Below, one piece after another: positions 32,449 to 40,843 of a stretch of 51,076 nt of DNA. Numbering within the stretch: the first letter of the stretch is position 1; each line of letters begins with the position of its first letter. This DNA comes from Ruminococcus flavefaciens (GTDB lineage Bacteria; Bacillota; Clostridia; Oscillospirales; Ruminococcaceae). Below the pieces are notes generated by a model. It saw only the letters and a program-made list of their open reading frames with translations, was not told where the DNA came from and did not search any database. The position numbers were made by a program, and so were the translations under genes. The stretch covers positions 17,288 through 68,363 of the forward strand of contig DBYI01000022.1 in assembly GCA_002310115.1 (NCBI GenBank). The letters run 5' to 3'.

Positions 32449-33552
32449 TTAAAGCTCTATTTTTCCGTAAAGACCACCCTGTATTTCATCCTCAGGCTTA
32501 GGTCTCTTATAGTCTTTTTCAAAGCTTGTTGAGAGGTTAACACTCCTACGTTCCATATTTACCTCTCTATCTCTATTTCTCTGTCCACCATTTCTTCTAT
32601 TGTCATTTCTTCTGCCACCGTCGCGTCTATTATCACGTCTGCCGCCACCTCTTCTTGGATTAGTAGAAGAAATGATTATCTTTCTATAAGGTTCCTCACC
32701 AACTGAACGTGAAGAAACGCCATCAATATTTGAAATAGCAGAATGAATAACTCTTCTTTCATAAGGATTCATTGGTTCGAGTGGCTGTGAACGTCCTGTT
32801 CTGAGAACTGATTTTGCAACCTTAGCAGCAAGCTGCTCAAGAGTATCTTTTCTCTTATTTCTGTAGCCAAGACAATCAATTGTAATTCTGTAATAATCCT
32901 TGTCGCCTTTATTTGCTATAATTGAACATAAATACTGGATAGAATCAAGTGTTTCTCCGCGTCTGCCAATAATAGTACCATTATTATCGCTTTCAAGATT
33001 GATAACAGCTCCTGTTTCGTTCTGATAAACCTTAAATTCAACGTCAACATCCATAGCTCTGAGGATACTCGTAATATAATCCATAGCGAGTTTAACCTTT
33101 GGATTAATAAGTGCTTCATCTTCTATGAGAGTAAAATTATCCAGTGAATAAGCTTCTTCATCAAGAGCTTCGGAAACATTTTCAGCTTCTTCAGTAGTTT
33201 TATTCTCAGTTTTTTCATCTTTTACAGGCTCAGCTGGTATTTCAACAGTTTCTGTTTCAGTTGTTATAACTGGCTTATCAGCTGCAACAGTCTTTGTTGC
33301 AGGCTCAACTTTCCTTTCAGGAGATGTTGTAGTCTTAGGAACTTCGGAAGCAGCCTTTGGAGCTTTTTCCTGTACGTGAGTACCATCTGTTACAGTTGCC
33401 TTAACTTTTGCTTCTTTTGAACCAATTCCGAAAAGACCTTTTTTGCCTTCATCAAGAATTTCAAATTTGATCTCATTGATCTTTTTTCCGAACTTCTCAG
33501 CGGCCATTTCCTTAGCCTCTTCAACGGATCGTGCTGTGAAAATTTCTGTCAT
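32449..33552 (-). CDS. khpB: RNA-binding protein Jag/KhpB with Arg/Gly-rich tail
   Basis: This 367-residue protein has a Jag_N domain (1-50, EEAKEMAAEKFGKKINEI and KKGLFGIGSKEAKV), an unusually long Pro/Glu/Thr-rich linker (about 55-135), a KH domain (150-225, with GRRGETLDS) and an R3H domain (about 232-295, ERRVIHSAI). After it comes an Arg/Gly/Asn-rich stretch (300-328) resembling RGG boxes, then a short acidic end. KhpB-type proteins bind many RNAs and affect cell elongation. It directly follows yidC, as usual. The RGG-like tail is beyond the standard family and may add RNA contacts. Confidence 0.93.
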   Translation of the reverse strand: MTEIFTARSVEEAKEMAAEKFGKKINEIKFEILDEGKKGLFGIGSKEAKVKATVTDGTHVQEKAPKAASEVPKTTTSPERKVEPATKTVAADKPVITTETETVEIPAEPVKDEKTENKTTEEAENVSEALDEEAYSLDNFTLIEDEALINPKVKLAMDYITSILRAMDVDVEFKVYQNETGAVINLESDNNGTIIGRRGETLDSIQYLCSIIANKGDKDYYRITIDCLGYRNKRKDTLEQLAAKVAKSVLRTGRSQPLEPMNPYERRVIHSAISNIDGVSSRSVGEEPYRKIIISSTNPRRGGGRRDNRRDGGRRNDNRRNGGQRNRDREVNMERRSVNLSTSFEKDYKRPKPEDEIQGGLYGKIEL

Positions 33553-33573
33553 ACTTTATACCTCCCTGAGGAC

Positions 33574-34716
33574 TTAGTCCTCTTCATCATTATCATCTTC
33601 GTAAGAATCTCCATACTTTTCAGCCATACGTTTTCTTGCTTCTTTAAGTTTGTCACGATTAGCCTTATTCTGTTCTGAACGTGAAATACCGTTTGACTTT
33701 CCAGAAGAAGAACTACCATTCTGCTGTTCTTCAAGAGCAGCCTGCTGTTCAAGCATCTTCTGCATGAAAGTTTTCTTATTCGGATGTTTTTCTGCATAAA
33801 TTCTTGCTTTTTCTTTTTCCTGCTCATTTATTACCTTAACACGCTCGGGAGTAAAATAGCAGTTAAGCGCAAAGGTTATAATGAATGAAAATACTGATGA
33901 CCATATCCAATAAAAACCAATACCTGCAGGTACCTGGAAAGCAAACATAATAGAAACGAGCGGAAGAACATATAACATAACTGTCATGCATCCGCCACCA
34001 GGCTGAGAAACAGGATTTGTTTTCTTCTGATGTATCTGACCATAAACAGATACAAGAAGCTGTGAAAGACCAGCAAGAAACGGAATAGTTGCAAGAATAA
34101 TAGCTTCCTTTGTCCAAGTTTCAGGATGCAAGGTAGGAGTTTTTCCGAGATTTGCACCGAAAAGTGTGAATTTCTCACCGAATTCGCTAACCTTTTCTAA
34201 AAAATTCTCTCCCAAAGAAGCATATTTTTCTCCGTTATCCCTAAGATTCTCCATGGTCATAAGCTCACATCTGAGATTTGTCATTGTAAGATTCTTATCG
34301 CCTGTAATACTATTTGCTATGCCAACAGCACTTTCGATAACGTTTTTGGATATATTAAGAATATGGGTTATTGGCTTATATATAACGTCAATAACTCCGA
34401 AAAGCAGGAACATTTGTATAAATGCAGGGAGACATGAACCCATAGGATTTACACCCTCCTGCTGATAAAGCTTCTGCTGTTCTTCCTGAAGTCGCTGAGG
34501 ATTGTTAGCGAAGCTTTTTCTAATCTTTTCAAGCTTTGGATTTAAAAGCTGCATTCTTGCAGCACCCTTCTGAGTCTTATAATTGACTGGGAAAAGCAAT
34601 ATTCTAGTAACTACAGTAAACAATATGATTGCTACTGCGTAGTTATTGCATAACGAATAAATAAGTCTCATCAGATAGCCGAAAGGCACACCGATAATGT
34701 CATAAAGTGCGTTCAA
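33574..34716 (-). CDS. yidC: Membrane protein insertase YidC (Oxa1/SpoIIIJ)
   Basis: This 380-residue insertase has about five transmembrane helices: near residues 8-50 (YAVAIILFTVVTRILLFPV), 95-115 (GSCLPAFIQMFLLFGVID), about 200-225, and 240-300 (LYVLPLVSIMFAFQVPAG and WIWSSVFSFIITFALNCYF). The conserved Arg of the hydrophilic groove is in VTRILLFPVNYK. The C-terminal 80 residues are a basic, disordered tail that could bind ribosomes. It inserts proteins with or without Sec. A loop of about 75 residues (VIESAVGIAN onward) is longer than in Bacillus. Confidence 0.95.
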   Translation of the reverse strand: MNALYDIIGVPFGYLMRLIYSLCNNYAVAIILFTVVTRILLFPVNYKTQKGAARMQLLNPKLEKIRKSFANNPQRLQEEQQKLYQQEGVNPMGSCLPAFIQMFLLFGVIDVIYKPITHILNISKNVIESAVGIANSITGDKNLTMTNLRCELMTMENLRDNGEKYASLGENFLEKVSEFGEKFTLFGANLGKTPTLHPETWTKEAIILATIPFLAGLSQLLVSVYGQIHQKKTNPVSQPGGGCMTVMLYVLPLVSIMFAFQVPAGIGFYWIWSSVFSFIITFALNCYFTPERVKVINEQEKEKARIYAEKHPNKKTFMQKMLEQQAALEEQQNGSSSSGKSNGISRSEQNKANRDKLKEARKRMAEKYGDSYEDDNDEED

Positions 34717-34728
34717 TATTCATCCCTC

Positions 34729-35010
34729 TTAAATCTTATTATCTTCATCGTTATAGTCCGGATCGATGAAGTCGTACTTTTTCACCCTGAAAGTGAATTT
34801 ATCGGGAACGTAATCTATTCCTCCCATTGACCAAGGATTACAGCGAAGTATCCTCCATATGGCAAGAGCCGAACCTCTTATAGCACCGAAGCGCTCAACA
34901 GCTTTCAAAGCATAGGAACTGCAGGTTGGATAATATTTGCATTTAGGTGGAAAAAGCGGAGAAATGAATTTTCTATAAAATTTAATAATCCCCAGAACAA
35001 TATATTTCAT
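34729..35010 (-). CDS. yidD: Membrane protein insertion efficiency factor YidD
   Basis: This 93-residue protein has the signature KFYRKFISPLFPPKCKYYPTC, then SCSSYALKAVERFGA and LRCNPWSMGGIDYVP, with the conserved cysteines. It helps YidC-dependent insertion. It lies between rnpA and yidC, the usual order. Confidence 0.96.
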   Translation of the reverse strand: MKYIVLGIIKFYRKFISPLFPPKCKYYPTCSSYALKAVERFGAIRGSALAIWRILRCNPWSMGGIDYVPDKFTFRVKKYDFIDPDYNDEDNKI

Positions 35011-35016
35011 ATACTT

Positions 35017-35376
35017 TTATTTTTTTACATCAAAGCTTCTGAACATCTTATTGATATCATTCAGACCATATTTTTTTATATATCCGCAGTATTCGTTTGA
35101 TTTTATATTGCATATAGCAGATCTTGCCACTATGACTATATCCATGCCTACAGGCATATCAACCTCAGAATTACGATAAGCTAGACGTATAATTCTTTTT
35201 GCGCGGTTACGACATACAGCATTACCCACTTTTTTTCCTGCAGTTATACCAAGGCGATTGAATGGTCTGCCGTTTGGTTTAACATAAATCACCGAATATT
35301 TCGAAGCAACGTATCTTCCCTTTTTATAAATGGCAAGGAAGTCCTTGTTATCGTTCAATATTTCCGTATAAAGCAT
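35017..35376 (-). CDS. rnpA: Ribonuclease P protein component
   Basis: The start is ATG 35376 after CAGGTGTAAAT; the longer frame to 35415 runs through the terminator hairpin and is rejected. The 119-residue protein supports the RNase P RNA in tRNA 5' processing. The RNR motif is RNRAKRIIRLAYR, preceded by RLGITAGKKVGNAV. Length is typical. Only six bases separate it from yidD. A terminator-like hairpin upstream lowers its expression relative to rpmH. Confidence 0.95.
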   Translation of the reverse strand: MLYTEILNDNKDFLAIYKKGRYVASKYSVIYVKPNGRPFNRLGITAGKKVGNAVCRNRAKRIIRLAYRNSEVDMPVGMDIVIVARSAICNIKSNEYCGYIKKYGLNDINKMFRSFDVKK

Positions 35377-35403
35377 ATTTACACCTGCATACAGCGTCCT
35401 AAC

Positions 35404-35435
35404 AAAAAAGACCACAAAATTTATATTTTGTGGTC
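35404..35435 (-). terminator. Attenuator between rpmH and rnpA
   Basis: On the minus strand an 11-bp perfect stem GACCACAAAAT / ATTTTGTGGTC is followed by CTTTTTT. It fits the need for far more L34 than RNase P protein from one promoter. Confidence 0.9.
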
Positions 35436-35442
35436 AGCCTCG

Positions 35443-35577
35443 TCAGTGAGTTAATCTTGCTCTGCCCTTAGATCTTCTACGAGCTAAAACCTTTCTGCCA
35501 TTCTTGGTAGCCATTCTCTTCATGAAGCCATGCTCCTTCTTTCTGTGGAGCTTCTTAGGCTGATATGTTCTTTTCAT
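35443..35577 (-). CDS. rpmH: 50S ribosomal protein L34
   Basis: A 44-codon frame from ATG 35577 to TGA 35443 encodes MKRTYQPKKLHRKKEHGF then MKRMATKNGRKVLARRRS and KGRARLTH, an unmistakable L34. It is a structural part of the large subunit. Its SD is GAGGAGGACAC. It is the first gene of the leftward run from the origin and has a consensus promoter. Confidence 0.98.
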   Translation of the reverse strand: MKRTYQPKKLHRKKEHGFMKRMATKNGRKVLARRRSKGRARLTH

Positions 35578-35684
35578 ATTCAGTGTCCTCCTCTCTTCGA
35601 ATCATATAAAAGAGCTATTCAAAATAACAGCCCCGATTATCTTTTTTGCTTACAGAGACAACTCGCCCTGCATTACACTAAATC

Positions 35685-35713
35685 ATTATATCTTAAAAAA
35701 ACCTCTGTGTCAA
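35685..35713 (-). promoter_or_regulatory. rpmH promoter
   Basis: On the minus strand TTGACA (35713-35708), 17 bases and TATAAT (35690-35685): a perfect consensus, expected for a ribosomal protein gene. Confidence 0.93.
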
Positions 35714-36013
35714 GCAAATCGAAAAATTTTTTCACTACTTGTTTCATTTTCAGTTTTTTTACCAATATATCTTGAATATTAAACCTTGAAATTTCAACAT
35801 ATTGTCTGATTTTTAATTTTAACCCATAAAATATCACATCTGTGCTACATAAAATTTTAAATACTATTTCACAACAATTATTCAACTTTTTCACAGGCTA
35901 TAAATAGAAAGCTAAAGATTAATTATTCTGTTATTCAACATAGTTTTCAACAATATGTCAATTTACGTGTTAAAAAACCATTCATTTTTTAAATACTTGA
36001 CAGTGAAATTTGC

Positions 36014-36042
36014 TTGCATTTCCACACTGTTTATGGTATAAT
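36014..36042 (+). promoter_or_regulatory. dnaA promoter
   Basis: TTGCAT (36014-36019), 17 bases and TATAAT (36037-36042). ATTTCCACA, one mismatch from a DnaA box, overlaps the spacer, so DnaA could repress its own gene. Confidence 0.8.
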
Positions 36043-36113
36043 GGATTTGTATATTAATATAGGAGAGTATCGTTTTTTTCTCCATCAAAACTTACAATTA
36101 TTCGGAGGTTTTT

Positions 36114-37484
36114 ATGAATTCATTTGACGAGGTTTTTGAAACAGTAAAGAGTTACTGTCTCGAAAACGGAAAAATACCCGAAATAGGAATCAAAACATGG
36201 ATTGATCCGCTCGTTCCGGTTAATTTCAACGGATCTGAAGCTATTTTTAGCGTACAGACAGACTTTCAGAAAAATATTGTAATGACTACATACAATGAGA
36301 TATTAAAGGACGCTTTCTTCAATGTCCTCGGACTTAATGTCAACATCGTTATAAATGTTCAGTCTGACGAACCTGAAAAAATTAAGGTTCCCACAGACGC
36401 AGAACTTGAACAGAAGCACGCCGAATTTGAGCAGTCATATAAATTTGCAAATTATGATTACACTTTCGATACTTTTATTGAAGGTAGATCAAATGAATTT
36501 GCACTTGCCTGCAGTAAATCTGTAGCTAAAAACTGCGGCTCAAAAGCAGTTCCTGATTATAATCCTCTTTTCATTTATGGACCATCTGGAATGGGCAAAA
36601 CTCACCTTATCACAGCTATTGCAAACGAGGTTAGAAAGAATCATCCGGATTTCAATATCGTTTATGTTACCAGCGAAACTTTTGGAAGCGACCTGGTAAG
36701 TGCGCTCAATAAAAGTTCAATATCAGATTTTCACAACAAATACAGAAATGCAGATATATTATTAATCGATGATATTCAGTTTTTCTCTGGCAGAGAACGT
36801 ATGCAAGAAGAATTCTTCCATACTTTCTATAAACTTCATCAGGAAGGCAAACAGATAGTAATAACCTCTGATAAGCCTCCAAAGGAACTGCTCACTCTTG
36901 AAGAGCGTTTAAGAACACGTTTCGAAGGTGGTCTTATAGCTGATATTTCAGCTCCTGATTATGAAACAAGACTTGCTATCATAAACAGAAAATCTGAACT
37001 TTTAGAGCTAAAAATGCCAAGTGAAGTTGCAGAATTTATGGCTAATCGTCTGAAGTCAAATATAAGACAGCTTGAAGGAGCAGTTGTACGTCTGAAAGCT
37101 CTAAATCATTTTGCAGGAAGTCCAATCACAATATCAATGGCTCAAAGCGTTATACGAGATGTCCTCACAGATGAACAGCCTATCCCGATAACAGTTGAGA
37201 AGATAATTTCAGAAGTATCAACAGTATATGGAGTATCTCCGGACGATCTCCGTTCAAGTAAGCGCTCTGCTCAGATATCTACAGCACGTAAGGTAGCTAT
37301 CTATGTTGTAAGAGAGATAACACAAATGCCTCTTGCTTCTATAGGTACAGAGTTTGGCGGTAGAGATCATTCAACTATCGTTTACTCAGTTACAAGCGTT
37401 ACAGAGTCTATGGAAAAGGACAATAATCTTAAAAACCTCGTTAATGATATAATCAAGAATATTAAGGACAAGAGTAAGGTTTAA
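36114..37484 (+). CDS. dnaA: Chromosomal replication initiator protein DnaA
   Basis: This 456-residue AAA+ protein opens oriC. Domain I covers about 1-90, a short linker follows, and the AAA+ core has GPSGMGKTH (Walker A) and LLIDDIQFFSGRE (Walker B), with the arginine finger in LRTRFEGGL. The C-terminal helix-turn-helix carries the signature GRDHSTIVYSV. Length and order are typical. The start follows TTCGGAGG. Confidence 0.98.
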   Translation: MNSFDEVFETVKSYCLENGKIPEIGIKTWIDPLVPVNFNGSEAIFSVQTDFQKNIVMTTYNEILKDAFFNVLGLNVNIVINVQSDEPEKIKVPTDAELEQKHAEFEQSYKFANYDYTFDTFIEGRSNEFALACSKSVAKNCGSKAVPDYNPLFIYGPSGMGKTHLITAIANEVRKNHPDFNIVYVTSETFGSDLVSALNKSSISDFHNKYRNADILLIDDIQFFSGRERMQEEFFHTFYKLHQEGKQIVITSDKPPKELLTLEERLRTRFEGGLIADISAPDYETRLAIINRKSELLELKMPSEVAEFMANRLKSNIRQLEGAVVRLKALNHFAGSPITISMAQSVIRDVLTDEQPIPITVEKIISEVSTVYGVSPDDLRSSKRSAQISTARKVAIYVVREITQMPLASIGTEFGGRDHSTIVYSVTSVTESMEKDNNLKNLVNDIIKNIKDKSKV

Positions 37485-37947
37485 ACTGTTTATAATGTTG
37501 AAACATGTTCTTTTAACATAGTTTTCAACACTGTGTTAAAAACTATGTTGGTACTACAAATCATATTTTTTCCAATAATAATTTGAAATAAGATAAACTA
37601 TATCAAATTGATTAAAAATAATTTCAACATCATTATTTTTCAACACTTAACACAACTGTGAAATAAAATATCAAAAAAAATTACAAAATATCACTTTCAA
37701 CTCTTTTATCAACTTTTTTTCAAATTCAACTCCACACAAATAAACCATTTTAACACGAAATTCTTATTTCACTTTCTAATTTCACAATTTCGAAAATTTT
37801 ACAACAGCAGAATGTGGACGAGTTTTACAGCCTATATCTTCAAATAAAGCCTGTCCTAACTTTTCCACCTACACAATAACAACAACAATATAATTATTCT
37901 TATCTTAGCTTATCTTATTTATGTTAAGCTCAAAGGAGTCATATACA
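37485..37947. other. dnaA-dnaN intergenic region, probable oriC unwinding side
   Basis: No gene is visible. It is strongly AT-rich with long A and T runs (about 37560-37760), DnaA-box-like words such as TGTGAAATA (37657-37665, minus orientation) and repeated TTTTCAACA, and the inverted repeat at 37515-37549. No canonical TTATCCACA box is present. Confidence 0.7.
37515..37549. repeat. 17-bp-arm inverted repeat after dnaA
   Basis: Arms AACATAGTTTTCAACAC (37515-37531) and GTGTTAAAAACTATGTT (37533-37549) surround one base and differ at one position. The left arm contains the same 16-bp word found upstream of dnaA at 35937-35952. It could be a protein-binding palindrome or a hairpin at the end of dnaA mRNA; no T-tract follows. 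Confidence 0.8.
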
Positions 37948-39051
37948 ATGAAATTCATTTGCGATAAAACAGAAATCAGTGAGGCAATAGGAAATGTCTC
38001 AAGAGCAGTATCACCAAAATCAACCATACCGGCTCTTGAAGGAATAAAGGTTCGCATATCTGAAGGAAATGTTGAGCTCACTGCTTATAACCTTGAAATG
38101 GGTATACGCACCTCCATAAATGCAACCACAGATGGGGAAGGTGAATTTGTTGTAAGCGCAAGGCTATTTAGTGAGTTTACAAGGCGTATGTCTGGAGACC
38201 AAATAACCTTTGAAATTGATGAAAACCTCATTATCAACATTTCATGTAGCGCTACGGAATGTAGTTTTCCTGCATTGTCAGCAAACGAATATCCCGAGCT
38301 TCCGAAGGTGGATTCCACAAGAAGTTTTTCTATAAAGCAAAGTACTCTTAAATCAATGATTAATATGACAAGTTATGCTGCTTCCCTCAATGAGAGTAAG
38401 CCCGTACTTACAGGTGAACTTTTTGATATTGAGGATGGCAGCTTCAATATGGTAGCCATTGATGGCTTCAGACTGGCGATCAGGAATGAAATGACAGATT
38501 GCACCGAGAAGTATCATTTTGTAGTACCTAAAAAGGCTCTTCTCGAGGTATCGACTCTCATAAAGGACGATACCGATAAAATCTGCACTGTCTGCACTAA
38601 TGACCGCCACATTATTTTCGAGATAGGAAACGTTTTCGTAATATCAAGACTTTTAGAGGGAGTTTTTCATAATTATAAGCTTAGTATCCCAAGTGGGTGC
38701 AAGACAGAAGCTATAATCAGTAAGAGAGATTTTACTACTTGTCTTGAGCGTTGTTCGCTGCTTATCGATGAAAAAAATAAGTCTCCTATCCGATGTGAAG
38801 TTGGAAACGGCGTTATAAAGATAAGCTGTAAAACAGGCATAGGAAAGATAAATGATGCTATTTCTGCTGATATTTCTGGTGAAATTGTTACTATCGGATT
38901 CAATAACAAGCTTATCCTCGAAGCTCTTAAAGCAGCCGAAGGAGATAAAATACGTATCCGTTTTAATGGAGCAATGAAAGTTATAGAGATACTTCCTCTT
39001 GATGGAGAGAGTTTTATATTCCTCATAATGCCTATACAACTCAAGAATTAA
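37948..39051 (+). CDS. dnaN: DNA polymerase III beta sliding clamp
   Basis: The start is ATG 37948 behind AAAGGAGTCATATACA, not the ATG at 37921. The 367-residue protein forms the ring-shaped processivity clamp. Three repeated clamp domains are visible: the first begins MKFICDKTEISEAIGNVSRAV, the third ends FIFLIMPIQLKN, close to the usual LIMPMRL ending. Order after dnaA is standard. Confidence 0.97.
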   Translation: MKFICDKTEISEAIGNVSRAVSPKSTIPALEGIKVRISEGNVELTAYNLEMGIRTSINATTDGEGEFVVSARLFSEFTRRMSGDQITFEIDENLIINISCSATECSFPALSANEYPELPKVDSTRSFSIKQSTLKSMINMTSYAASLNESKPVLTGELFDIEDGSFNMVAIDGFRLAIRNEMTDCTEKYHFVVPKKALLEVSTLIKDDTDKICTVCTNDRHIIFEIGNVFVISRLLEGVFHNYKLSIPSGCKTEAIISKRDFTTCLERCSLLIDEKNKSPIRCEVGNGVIKISCKTGIGKINDAISADISGEIVTIGFNNKLILEALKAAEGDKIRIRFNGAMKVIEILPLDGESFIFLIMPIQLKN

Positions 39052-39082
39052 CGAATAATAAGCTATTGAAAGGCTGGTCGTT

Positions 39083-39292
39083 ATGGCTGAAAAGATAAAG
39101 ATCACTACCGAGTTCATAAAGTTGGATGCTTTACTAAAATTTGCCAACCTTGTTGGCTCTGGCGGAGAGGCAAAGCAATTAATACAAAATGGAGAAGTCT
39201 TTGTAAACGGAGAGGTCTGCACCATGAGAGGCAAAAAAATACGTCCAGGCGATAAAGTGGAAATTTGCGGACAAGAGGTAATCGTAGAGTGA
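39083..39292 (+). CDS. yaaA: S4-domain RNA-binding protein YaaA
   Basis: This 69-residue protein is a single S4 domain: IKLDALLKFANLVGSGGEA then KQLIQNGEVFVNGEV and KKIRPGDKVEI. YaaA proteins are always found between dnaN and recF in Firmicutes and are linked to ribosome assembly. The stop codon overlaps the GTG of recF. Confidence 0.95.
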   Translation: MAEKIKITTEFIKLDALLKFANLVGSGGEAKQLIQNGEVFVNGEVCTMRGKKIRPGDKVEICGQEVIVE

Positions 39293-40437
39293 TAGTCACT
39301 TACGCAGACATAGATGGTTTTAAGAATTTAAGTAGAATTTCCTTTGAGCCTGATCCAAAGTATAATATAATTGTTGGACAAAACGCACAGGGAAAAACAA
39401 ATCTTCTTGAAGCTATGTGGATACTTTCGGGTTGCAAAAGTTTTCGTGGCTCAAAGGAAAAAGACTATATCTGCCTTGATGGAAATCGTATGGAGTCTAA
39501 AATAAAACTCCTAGACAGCGTTCGTGAACAGAAGATATCATTTGAAATGAATAAAAGTGCTGCTAATTTTAAAAATATATATCTCAATGGAGTAAAACAA
39601 AAAGGGACAAAGGCTTTATTCGACGTTTTCAAATGTATTGCATTCATTCCTGACGATGTTGATATAATAAAAGGATCTCCTGAAAAAAGACGCAATTTCA
39701 TAGATATGGCAGCTTCTCAGTTAAATCCAGTGTTTGTTATGCATCTTAATAAGAACAATGCTGTGATGAATCAGAGAAATGCGTTGCTAAAGGGTATAAT
39801 GCAAGGAAATACTGATAAAAGTATACTTGAGATCTGGGATAGACAGGCTTCTAAAGAAGGAGCCGTTATATCCTATATGAGACATGAATATATTGAAAAA
39901 TTCAATAGGATATGCGGTAAACTTTATCGCACTATCTCAGGTGGAATGGAAGAACTTGAACTTGAATATAAGTCAAATGTTTATAAGAGAGAGGACTTTG
40001 ATAAGCCCTGCGGTGATGAGGCATATGAGCTGTATTACAGAAAGCTTTCAGAAACTTCGGATTATGATATAAAAACGGGAAGCACCCATGCAGGTGTTAA
40101 TCGTGATGAGATACTCATTAAAATAAATGGCGTCAGCGCTAAAGATTATGGTTCTCAAGGACAAATAAAGAGTACAGCACTCGTGATGAAGCTTGCACAA
40201 GCTGAGATATATATGCAGAAATCAAAGGATGCTCCTGTGATATTTCTTGACGATGTTATGGGAGAGCTTGATGAAAACCGTCAAAGGTTTGTGTTTGATA
40301 TCATCAAGGATATGCAGGTATTCATAACAACTCCAAATGAAAATGCGCTTCTCCCAGAATTAAAAGGAAAAGTCCTGCATATTAGTGACGGGAGCGTTGT
40401 TGAGGTAGAAGAAGATGTATCTTCACATAGGAAATAA
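39289..40437 (+). CDS. recF: DNA replication and repair protein RecF
   Basis: The start is taken as GTG 39289, overlapping the yaaA stop, with AGAGGT ten bases upstream; the frame is open to a TTG at 39265 without support. The 382-residue SMC-like ATPase has GQNAQGKTNLLEA (Walker A), the signature GSQGQIKSTALVMKLAQ and DDVMGELDENRQ (Walker B). It loads RecA at gaps. The last codons overlap the DUF370 gene. Confidence 0.96.
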   Translation: MIVTYADIDGFKNLSRISFEPDPKYNIIVGQNAQGKTNLLEAMWILSGCKSFRGSKEKDYICLDGNRMESKIKLLDSVREQKISFEMNKSAANFKNIYLNGVKQKGTKALFDVFKCIAFIPDDVDIIKGSPEKRRNFIDMAASQLNPVFVMHLNKNNAVMNQRNALLKGIMQGNTDKSILEIWDRQASKEGAVISYMRHEYIEKFNRICGKLYRTISGGMEELELEYKSNVYKREDFDKPCGDEAYELYYRKLSETSDYDIKTGSTHAGVNRDEILIKINGVSAKDYGSQGQIKSTALVMKLAQAEIYMQKSKDAPVIFLDDVMGELDENRQRFVFDIIKDMQVFITTPNENALLPELKGKVLHISDGSVVEVEEDVSSHRK

Positions 40438-40675
40438 TTATATTGTCGATATTAGAGATGTGATAGGAATTTTTGACATTGAGAATACAACTGTTGAAAA
40501 GTGTACGAAAAAGCTTCTTGAAAGAGCAGAAAAGGAACATCACTGTATTTATACAACTTACGAAATGCCAAAAAGCTTTATAATTACTATGAAAAACGGC
40601 AAGGAAAAAGTATATATTTCTCTGCTTTCGGCAGCAACACTGAAAAAGCGTTTGAAAGACTGTGGAGGATTTTGA
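40415..40675 (+). CDS. remB: RemB-like DUF370 protein
   Basis: This 86-residue protein has the DUF370 pattern: MYLHIGNNYIVDIRDVIGIFDIE followed by TTVEKCTKKLLERA and SFIITMKNGKEKVYISLLSAATLKKR. RemA and RemB proteins regulate biofilm and osmolyte genes in Bacillus. It overlaps recF by 23 bases, the common place for RemB between recF and gyrB. Confidence 0.92.
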   Translation: MYLHIGNNYIVDIRDVIGIFDIENTTVEKCTKKLLERAEKEHHCIYTTYEMPKSFIITMKNGKEKVYISLLSAATLKKRLKDCGGF

Positions 40676-40781
40676 ATGTAATTAAATAACATATATTCAA
40701 CGTGTAATAAATAATTTGTTTTTTATAATGCCTTGTGCCATATTCGCACTGAATAAAAATTACTTGAAATTAACGATAACA

Positions 40782-40810
40782 TTGACAATAACCCAATAAA
40801 TTGGGAAAAT
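40782..40810 (+). promoter_or_regulatory. Possible gyrB promoter with embedded palindrome
   Basis: TTGACA (40782-40787), 17 bases and a poor -10 GAAAAT (40805-40810). The spacer is filled by CCCAATAAATTGGG (40792-40805), a palindrome placed where an operator would block polymerase. The -10 is doubtful. Confidence 0.5.
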
Positions 40811-40843
40811 GACATATATGACCGAAATTATTGGAGGTAAATC

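Larger units (their letters stand above)
35578..36113. other. Origin-proximal AT-rich region between rpmH and dnaA
   Basis: No gene is seen. It holds divergent promoters of rpmH and dnaA, DnaA-box-like words TATTTCACA (35865-35873) and TTTTTCACA (35887-35895), and the motif AACATAGTTTTCAACA (35937-35952) that recurs after dnaA. With the dnaA-dnaN gap it probably forms a two-part oriC. Confidence 0.7.
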
